From Diatrype stigma (taxonomy: Eukaryota; Ascomycota; Sordariomycetes; Xylariales; Diatrypaceae), in NCBI GenBank assembly GCA_022225965.2, contig JAKJXP020000021.1, forward strand, positions 1 to 64,000: a stretch of DNA of 64,000 nucleotides, written 5' to 3'. This document shows positions 57,209 to 64,000 of this stretch, one piece after another. Both the position numbers and the translations under genes were made by a program. How positions within the stretch are numbered: the first letter of the stretch is position 1; each line of letters begins with the position of its first letter. The notes under the pieces are model-generated. The model made no database searches and was not told where the DNA came from. It worked only from the letters and a program-made list of their open reading frames with translations.

Positions 57209-59515
57209 TCACCGCAAGTCCTCTACCCAGCCCATCACTTCTCTCCTGTCGTCTGATAGGCGGGCATATTCGAGGAGCAAGCGAAGGACATAAATCTGCA
57301 TATCTTCTTTTCGCAAAACTTTCTCGGCCCATGCCTTCCCTTCCATGGCGATCTTTTCCGCTACCTTATCGCGGCCAGGTACACTGTCTTCATAGCCGAT
57401 AAAGTACTCCATGATGCCGTAGAAATCGCCAAAGCGGTTATCCATGGGGACAAAATGCTTCCAGGCCACCAGACGGCTGTCGTGCCATTCACGCCAAAGT
57501 GTGCTCTTGATGGGGAGACTGGTGCTCCGCAGAAAGCCAAGGTACCGGCCGGAAAAGGAGTTGCCGTCGATATCGGGCAGGTACTTATAGCGAAATTGTA
57601 CGGCCATAGGCTGCCCAAGGAAAATGTCATACTCGTTACCCGTGTAGGGACAGTGTCCCCATTCGGGTTTAGGCTCGTAATCTTCGCGACAAAAGAGGTC
57701 AGTGAATCCAACGTCGGTCCACGAATCCACCCATTCACCTAGACGGCCCTCTTTCTGAGCGGTGAGGTCATAGGCCGTACTCGGGAGCTCGAAGTTTACC
57801 GGAGGCTCGATATGTTCCTCGGCGCGCGACAGCTTCGTGCCGTTGGCCATGGCGACGAAGCGATGACGTTGGAACCCCTTCCAATTAGTTTCATTGTTTT
57901 TTCCGCCCGTAGCAACGCCGCGCCAAATGACAGCGTCTACCTTCTGATTCCAGGGAGCACCATGATCATTGCCCCCTGTAAACCTCTCTTCCTCATTCCA
58001 ATACATAGGCGCCGGAAGCAAGATCTCGTTGTTGGTCGCTAATTTGCTGCCCCCAAACATGGGAAAGAGAACTTTAGTGGCAGCGGTGGACAAGGGTTTG
58101 ATGAAAATGCCTTCGAGACCTTGGAGATCGGGTTGGTGGCAAAACAGGGTAGAAAGCGTGTAGTTGGCGACGTAGCCCTGGTAGAGGTGGGGGGTTGCCC
58201 AGGAGGATTCGAAGGTAGGTGTTTTGTCATACGATTCAAGAAGGGGAGCTTTGCGAGCTGGGCTGTCTGGTGGGCACCCTCGACGTGCAATGTCCCAATA
58301 AGGGCCTAGACAAAGAAAACATGTTAGTATGAAGTCTTGCAGCTGCACGTAATCTGTCAAGTGAGAAGATAATAAAAAGAAATACATAGGGAGTTGGCTC
58401 ATACTTGTGTCTTCCCAGTTCTTGTCCTCGACAGTAGGGGGTAGCTTCTTCATTTCCTTAGGTGAGGGCAATTCTCCAAAGTCGGAAAGGACCTTTTTGG
58501 CTGGAATTAGCTTGCGACTTTCCTTCTCTTTCGCCATATGCTTGTCGATGGTCTCCCAGGGAACGACGAGGCGAGGCTCATCCATGGCATTGAGAGCAAT
58601 GTCCATGTCAGGCAGCAGGTGCTCGATGGTCTTTGTCATATTTAGCCAAATCTGAGTCCAAAACCAATCACTCTCGGCCGAGGCGGTATGATTGCGAATG
58701 TTTATCGTCATCTCGTAGTCGACAGCTTCCTTGCGTATGCGATCGGGTGGGAGACCCCAGAACGGGTTCAAGTCGTGGTAGATCTGATCAAAGAAATCCT
58801 CAACCATGACAGCGTTTTTGTCGACAGCAAATCGGTACCAGGTATCAAAGCCCGGGGGAGGATGTCGACCTCTTCGTTTGCGATAGGCGTCGGCGGCTTC
58901 GGCGAGCGTCTTGGCTTCCCTTGAGATCTTTTCATTGAATTGGTCTTCAGCTACTTTGATTAGATCGTCGATAGGATGCTTTTTCAGGGTCGGAGGCGGG
59001 AGCGGAGGGCGTTCGGGAGTCGACACGCCAGTTCCAGGTACGCCGGTTCCAGGTTTAGGTTTTTTCGTCGCTTCATCCTGGCCCGATTTGTGACCCTGCC
59101 CTGGCCCATGACCACTTCCAGGTTGAACCTTCACCAGCTTCTCGTCCTCATCATCGTAGTCGCCGTGATACGCAGGTTTCTTGTCAGCAGAAGAGCCTGT
59201 AGTAGACTGTTTCTCATCCTGCCCGGTAGACTCGTGCCCGGCATGAGTACCCTTTTCCGGGGGTGTTACATCATGGTCAAGAGTTTCGTGATTACTAGAA
59301 GAGCCTTGTCCCTGCTGAACAATGCCAGATCCAGCAATGCCAGATCCAGCAATGCCAGATCCAGACCCAGGCGCTGATCCATATTTGATCGGTATACCGG
59401 CGGGCGAGGTGTGGGAGAGATAGTAGAAGAGGCTAAGCAGAATGGCGACAGGGACGATATACCGCACGAGATGCGACGGTCGCCTAGGAGGAAAAGCGGG
59501 CGATCGCATCATCAT
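57209..59515 (-). CDS. Glycosyltransferase family 90 (CAP10-like), type II membrane protein
   Basis: Likely transfers a sugar such as xylose in the Golgi during wall or capsule-type polysaccharide synthesis. Exons are 59515-58405 and 58305-57209. The 99-base intron (GTATGA donor, actaac branch, gtctag acceptor) has no stop and is a multiple of three, so it can be mistaken for coding sequence. Spliced length is 735 residues. Next to the N-terminus is one membrane anchor (LVRYIVPVAILLSLFYYL, about 16-33), then a disordered stem of about 140 residues with GSGIAGSGIAGSGI repeats and Lys/Gly/Pro-rich linkers. The GT90 domain has NPFWGLPPDRIR, NEILLPAPMYWNEEERF, PWNQKVDAVIWRGVATGG, NWKGFQRHRFVAMANG, YKYLPDIDGNSFSGRYLGFLRSTSLPIKSTLWREWHDSRLVAWKHFVPMDNRFGDFYGIMEYF and EKIAMEGKAWAEKVLRKEDM. 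The SFSGRYLGFLRSTSLPIK block is diagnostic. Substrate is not deducible. Confidence 0.9.
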   Translation of the reverse strand: MMMRSPAFPPRRPSHLVRYIVPVAILLSLFYYLSHTSPAGIPIKYGSAPGSGSGIAGSGIAGSGIVQQGQGSSSNHETLDHDVTPPEKGTHAGHESTGQDEKQSTTGSSADKKPAYHGDYDDEDEKLVKVQPGSGHGPGQGHKSGQDEATKKPKPGTGVPGTGVSTPERPPLPPPTLKKHPIDDLIKVAEDQFNEKISREAKTLAEAADAYRKRRGRHPPPGFDTWYRFAVDKNAVMVEDFFDQIYHDLNPFWGLPPDRIRKEAVDYEMTINIRNHTASAESDWFWTQIWLNMTKTIEHLLPDMDIALNAMDEPRLVVPWETIDKHMAKEKESRKLIPAKKVLSDFGELPSPKEMKKLPPTVEDKNWEDTSMSQLPMYFFLLSSHLTDYVQLQDFILTCFLCLGPYWDIARRGCPPDSPARKAPLLESYDKTPTFESSWATPHLYQGYVANYTLSTLFCHQPDLQGLEGIFIKPLSTAATKVLFPMFGGSKLATNNEILLPAPMYWNEEERFTGGNDHGAPWNQKVDAVIWRGVATGGKNNETNWKGFQRHRFVAMANGTKLSRAEEHIEPPVNFELPSTAYDLTAQKEGRLGEWVDSWTDVGFTDLFCREDYEPKPEWGHCPYTGNEYDIFLGQPMAVQFRYKYLPDIDGNSFSGRYLGFLRSTSLPIKSTLWREWHDSRLVAWKHFVPMDNRFGDFYGIMEYFIGYEDSVPGRDKVAEKIAMEGKAWAEKVLRKEDMQIYVLRLLLEYARLSDDRREVMGWVEDLR

Positions 59516-62500
59516 TTTTGCTGGATGAGTCTGGACACGAGGGGGAGGAGACGATGGGAGGACAGAGACGCTGAGCGCCTACCAAGATGTGGCGCCACCG
59601 CGTCAGCCTGGCTGTCTGTGCTTGACGCTGTCGATCAGTGCTGCGGCGTGCGGTGTGCGGTGTGCTATGCGATGTCGTTGTCTTCGCATCCGACGTGGTC
59701 GACCGGACGGGGCAACCAAACGGGGCAGCCAGACGGGGCGGGGCGAGTCGATTCAATCAAGTCGAGGGGGGTTGTGACGACAAGAGTATGCAGATTCTAA
59801 GTAATAATACAGATATGGATATATACTTTCAGGGACCAGACTACTAGGAAATCATAACGGAATTGAGTTTGGTTGGAACCTTGACTTCAGACGCTGGCGT
59901 TGAAGCGGTTGGTCAAGTGCATGTGTAAGTAGGTAAGTAGGTATACTTCGTATGGCAGGTGGCGTAAGGGTGTGTGAGTGTACGAGGGTACGAGTGTATG
60001 AGCGTACGAGTGTATGGGTGTATGAGCGTATGGGGTATATACTCGGCAAGCGGTAACCTTAATCGATGCTATTCAATCTTGGAATCTTGGCAACATTGGA
60101 TGGATCGCTCGCTCTATCGCCAAGATCCGCCGAACTGACAAAGACGAACAAGCGGGCGGTGTTGGCGTCGCAAAGGCTTGGTTGGAACTCAAGCGATTCA
60201 GGACCTTAGGAACGTAAGGATAAGAGAGAGAAAGAGACTAGAGACGAAAGCTGGGGGATGGGGTTGGAGATAGGTGGCGGGTCGACAGGAGTCGGTACCG
60301 GCAGACCCAGGCCTGCAACCTGGCAATTTGTATTAATATGTACGAAGCAGGTAAGAACTAATAACGTGATATCTGCTGCGCTGATGACGGATGCGCATGG
60401 AATGGACTAATAGTATGGAGCTGGAGTTTCTAATGTTGGACGGGCTATGGAGTTCCTGGGACTCGGGACGCAGCGACGCCGTTCGCTGCTCGCTGTTAGA
60501 GGCTCCAATTTCTAAATTAATTCTTCCTTTTTGATCCTCCTCGATATCGGTGGTCGTACGCTAGCAGCTAGCTGAGCAGTTCGAATGGCCTTTTGGAAAA
60601 CTTTTGCAGGGGGTCGTGGGGGTGTAAGATTCAATGTTGCTACTGACTGTATTATGTAGTTCTACTAGTTACCGATAGCGAGGTAATACAAAAACGATAC
60701 GAGATTGGATGGATCATGGATGGGATGGGATGAGCTTCGGGCTCGGTTGGATGAACATTGAAGAAGGGTCAGAATGGGGCTGGGCTGATACAGTGACACT
60801 CGTTCGCCGTCCCAATCGCCGTCCCGTTCGCGGGCAGTCTCGTTTGAGATTGCAGTATCATATATATGCAGCTATAGGGGTGGTTTCAAGATTGATACAC
60901 TGGCCAACTGAGACCCAAAGACCCCAAAGACTGATTGATGAAAGGCCGAAACGAAAGACTGGCCGGATCATGCTCTAGTTCTGCATACTTTACATGCACA
61001 ATGGATCGCTACCGTGTGAATAGACACTCGGGCACAAAGGCTGACAACATGCTATATAAGCTGGTACCTACTAGTGAGATAGTTCATACGATTAAGCGAA
61101 TATACTTACATCCCCTCTGCTAGGTACGGGCTGCTCCAGACTGCCCATCATACATACCAAGTGGCCTTTAAACACGGAAGGGACTACTGTAGGTAGAAAG
61201 GGAGTATAAACGGGTACCAGACTGCACAGCCGACTGCACGTCGACATTCGCAATATCATCGGTTTCTCATTGGGTCTGCCGCACCAGAGGATCGACCTGG
61301 AGGGGAGATATTGGGGCAGGTCCGGTTCCCTAGTGTAATTGGAACCCCCACAGCCTGCAATCATCGTCCCGACTGCCCCGTTTTCCCCTGAATCCTAGCT
61401 AATCCATACCGTACCTAGTATACCGTACCCAATATACCGTTTACTAATTAAGACATGAACGACCGCGCAGAGTATAGTTGGAGATATCATCTACTGCTAG
61501 TCTATCGCTTACTATGTAGAGCATATTAATTAGAGCATACCTACTTCAAATGGAATGCCGACTTCGTTTCTCGGTAGATAGGTAGGCGACGAAAATGTAT
61601 TCGATTATGGGCGATGCGACAAGCGATCTCCTACCCCGACATGCGTAGGTATACAATTCATGTCTATCTAGGGATGTGCAGAGGTAGGCAGGCGTCCGGA
61701 TATCCCATCTATGCTGATGTTGATGTCATATGGTAAATGTCTGACTACGACACTGCGACATCTTCAAGCTTAGTCAACCTTAGCATCTTCAGTTGGGAAT
61801 ACTCGACCATATAGACAGGCACTGCTGCCAGACGTGCCATATACTTTGGCCATAAAATCTACCTGGGCTGCCAGGTGTATGCGAAGTATTGAGCTACCTA
61901 GGTAACATCCCGATGTCAGCAAACCGCTACTAGGTAGGTAGCTTTTGCTGCATCAGCTTATGCTCAGCCCTAGTCCGGCATCACCAGCATCACCAGCATC
62001 ACCAATACAACACTTTGGGATGCGAAACCAGGAGCCCACCACCGCAGTCGTCCAAGCCACAATCAGTCGGTCGGTAAGGTGGTCAAAGCCAGGTAAGACA
62101 AGATCGTAGTTAGCGAGTGTTACAACTTACGAACCTATGCCGTCCCTCCGTTGCATTTCATCTAACTAACTGCCGGCCATTTTCCCTTTCGTCGCACATG
62201 ATTCAGCCCGTGTTCAGCCACTCGAGCGACGAGAACCCTGTCCCAGACAACGACAGCCTCTTACATAGGTATGTATGTAGGTATGCAGTTGTCGGCATGT
62301 GCGTAGTCGCTAGTTATATAATGCGTGGGTAGTCCTCCGCCTGCGAAAAAAGCAACGGCCCTAGCAACCGAGAGATGTAAAACGGACCTGTCTCAAAACT
62401 ACTCTACCAACGAACGTATGGACATCTGGACACTCCTCTGCCGTTTACCAAATGGGCGGCGACAAGCGGGGTGTTACCTCCTTGGATCGTTGCAGCATGC

Positions 62501-62857
62501 CGTGCCACCGAGATCCCGTCAGTCAGGCTGTTGTCCTCGGCTCATTTATTATGGAAACGCCCGACGGTACTACGTAGAAATGTCAAACTCGATGCCATCA
62601 TCCTCTTCCACGATAAGCGATATTGTTGTACATTAATCTAGTAACGGCAACTAAATAAATACAAGGGGGTGCCTACGTGACCTGCGTGTGTAGATACATG
62701 TAGGGCACCCTAGATCTATAGGGGGTTGGGAGATATTGCCAGGATTCAGGCTAATATGTACATATGGTTACAAAACGGGCCGGTGATGTCACAGCCGTCC
62801 GTAGGTATATATTCAATATGCGGCATGCGTGAGGGGCGTAGACCAACTCGGCAGCGC
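59516..62857. other. Long gene-free region
   Basis: The left end is the promoter of the GT90 gene. There is a minisatellite of gtgtatgagcgtacga type at 59969-60034 and a short catcaccag triplet repeat near 61980. No gene or RNA could be supported. Open frames are short and unrelated to known families. Confidence 0.5.
59969..60034. repeat. Minisatellite of tgtatgagcgtacgag type
   Basis: Four to five degenerate units of 14-16 bases alternating gtacgag and gtatgag/gtatggg. Confidence 0.75.
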
Positions 62858-64000
62858 TTATTCCACAGCAGAGCCCATCACGCCTACGGCATACGGGTCT
62901 TCGGTATCTGTGGTCCGCGCGATGAGATCGTGCAGCTCCGGCCGGAACGGCCACTCCATCCACAGTTCGATGAGCTGTTCCCACTGGCGCGCGTTCAGCA
63001 TGCGGGCCGTTATCATCCCGTAGGTGGACCGCTTGACACCCTCCCGGCACGGCATGCCATGATTGTTCTTGCCATCTGCGATGCTGCTCCAGCGCGGCAT
63101 GATGTAGTCGGCCGCGCCCGGCCACACGATGTCAAGGGCGTGCCCGAGGGGCGTCGTGCTCTGCGCCAGGAGCCCGCTCATCACGAGCTCGAGCGTATCG
63201 GCCGCGCGGTTCGAGTCGGGCCCCACTTGCCGCAGCAGCGGGTGCACGTCCCGCGGCTGGATGTCAACCAGCGCGCACTCCACGTTAGGGAAGAACTCAT
63301 CGGCCTGGGCGACCAGCGGCTCATATGGGCGCTGGTCCCATTGCAGCAGTGGCGGGTACTGGCGTATGAAGTGCAGGTTGTCCCGGTAGGTGATGAACTC
63401 CTGTTTGAAATTGCTGGTCTGCGAATGCATTGCCGTATGCCACTCGTCCTCGAGCTGCTGCAACTTAGCGGGACTCGTCCTGCGGTCTTTATGTTTTGCA
63501 TGCAGATTGTCTAGGGCCGATACCAAGTTATGGAGCGTCTGCCATTTCTTTCGCTCACCCCTCAGTCTCCACGCGTAACCTTTCATAGTTTTGTACTCAT
63601 CAGAGTCCTGTGGCAGCAATTTTGTCTGGTGCTTTTGCTCGAGAGCCGCCAGCGTATCCATAAAGCTTCGCTGGAATTCAGGTGCCACGCTCCCAAGCTT
63701 GGCCATTTCCTTCCTAGCAGTTGGGCGAGCGGCCTGAACCTCGCGCAAGGTTTTCGACTCTCTACCTTTAGGGACGACCAGTCCGGCTTCTTCCATTCTT
63801 TCGGCGGCAAGCAAGCTACTGTAGGTTTCTGTGGCGTTGTCTCGTATGTACCACAAGGATTCGGGACCATCGCGCCCACAGACCTCGCGCACCCATTCGC
63901 AGTAAAGCTCAGCCTCCATAGCGCTACGCCGCCGTCTTTGCATATTTCTAGGCAGGAAAGCCGCCGTATCTTCCTGTCTCGACCATACTAGCATACGAAC
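62858..64000 (-). CDS. MTF1: Mtf1-like mitochondrial transcription factor (rRNA adenine dimethylase-like), 5' part beyond window
   Basis: The gene runs off the right edge. The visible 3' part encodes about 380 residues without introns, ending at the stop at 62858. The reading frame continues through the last bases of the window, VRMLVWSRQEDTAAFLPR, so the Met at 63994 is internal. Blocks typical of the C-terminal half of filamentous-fungal Mtf1 proteins are FLPRNMQRRRRSAMEAEL, ESLWYIRDNA, FITYRDNLHFIRQYPPLLQWDQRPYEPL, FFPNVECALVDIQPRDVHPLLRQ, LDIVWPGAADYIMPRW and ARQWEQLIELWMEWPFRP. Mtf1 is the specificity factor of mitochondrial RNA polymerase, derived from an rRNA dimethylase. The SAM-binding core would lie outside the window, so I cannot say whether it is intact. 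The family call is from memory of these blocks. Confidence 0.75.
   Translation of the reverse strand, partial: VRMLVWSRQEDTAAFLPRNMQRRRRSAMEAELYCEWVREVCGRDGPESLWYIRDNATETYSSLLAAERMEEAGLVVPKGRESKTLREVQAARPTARKEMAKLGSVAPEFQRSFMDTLAALEQKHQTKLLPQDSDEYKTMKGYAWRLRGERKKWQTLHNLVSALDNLHAKHKDRRTSPAKLQQLEDEWHTAMHSQTSNFKQEFITYRDNLHFIRQYPPLLQWDQRPYEPLVAQADEFFPNVECALVDIQPRDVHPLLRQVGPDSNRAADTLELVMSGLLAQSTTPLGHALDIVWPGAADYIMPRWSSIADGKNNHGMPCREGVKRSTYGMITARMLNARQWEQLIELWMEWPFRPELHDLIARTTDTEDPYAVGVMGSAVE

Noticed and set aside
58306..58404. In-frame segment SMSQLPMYFFLLSSHLTDYV... inside the GT90 frame read as a membrane helix
   Set aside because: It has a GTATGA donor, an actaac branch site and a gtctag acceptor, and it interrupts the GT90 domain where relatives have no insert. 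I treat it as a 99-base intron.

Overview
This is a stretch of nuclear chromosome from a filamentous ascomycete (Pezizomycotina, most likely Sordariomycetes). The genes have short spliceosomal introns with GTRNGY donors and GCTAAC/CTGAC-like branch points. Their products are typical of moulds: a Zn2Cys6 regulator, a GPI wall protein, an M6 protease, a BBE-type oxidoreductase, a GT90 enzyme and an Mtf1-like protein. One large island also carries the all-transition C-to-T / G-to-A decay expected of repeat-induced point mutation (RIP). No rRNA gene, intact tRNA gene or CRISPR array was seen.

Layout, left half. At the left edge is a long unexplained hairpin. Then come a 10-exon Na,K-ATPase-like P-type ATPase (2321-6660), a secreted GH16-like protein with an altered catalytic motif (minus, 7721-8437), a secreted protein of unknown function (minus, 9563-10512), a Ser/Thr/Pro-rich GPI-anchored wall protein (minus, 11970-13268), a disordered Gly/Ser/Asn-rich protein (17709-18598), a secreted M6-like metalloprotease (19628-21733), a doubtful acidic disordered protein (minus, 22789-23475), a mitochondrial AUH-like enoyl-CoA hydratase (25410-26612), a secreted FAD oxidoreductase (27645-29323), a Zn2Cys6 transcription factor (30153-32881) and arginase (35563-36812). 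The oxidoreductase and the transcription factor are adjacent on the same strand and could be a regulator/target pair. Arginase and the AUH-like hydratase both act in amino-acid catabolism but are not otherwise linked here.

Middle. From 37101 to 50810 lies an AT-rich, gene-dead island that I read as three transposons nested inside one another. A short TIR DNA element (about 438 bp once emptied, flanked by TA) was entered by a Ty1/copia element (185-bp LTRs, 5-bp target duplication actaa). That was entered in turn by a Ty3/gypsy chromovirus (226-bp LTRs, 5-bp target duplication atttt). Both retroelements are full length but destroyed by transitions. A tRNA-like, GC-richer segment sits just inside the gypsy 3' LTR.

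Right half. A four-helix membrane protein (52803-53652), a 79-residue hydrophilic stress-type protein (minus, 54197-54581), a GT90 glycosyltransferase (minus, 57209-59515) and the 3' part of an Mtf1-like mitochondrial transcription factor gene (minus, 62858 to beyond the window end). Intergenic DNA is long here and holds only microsatellites and minisatellites.

The observations most worth a second look are the three-layer nest and its TIR motif, the tRNA-like segment, a set of four perfect 17-bp repeats plus GATA motifs upstream of arginase, the GH16 protein with lost catalytic residues, and the left-edge hairpin. Splice sites and coordinates were read by eye.
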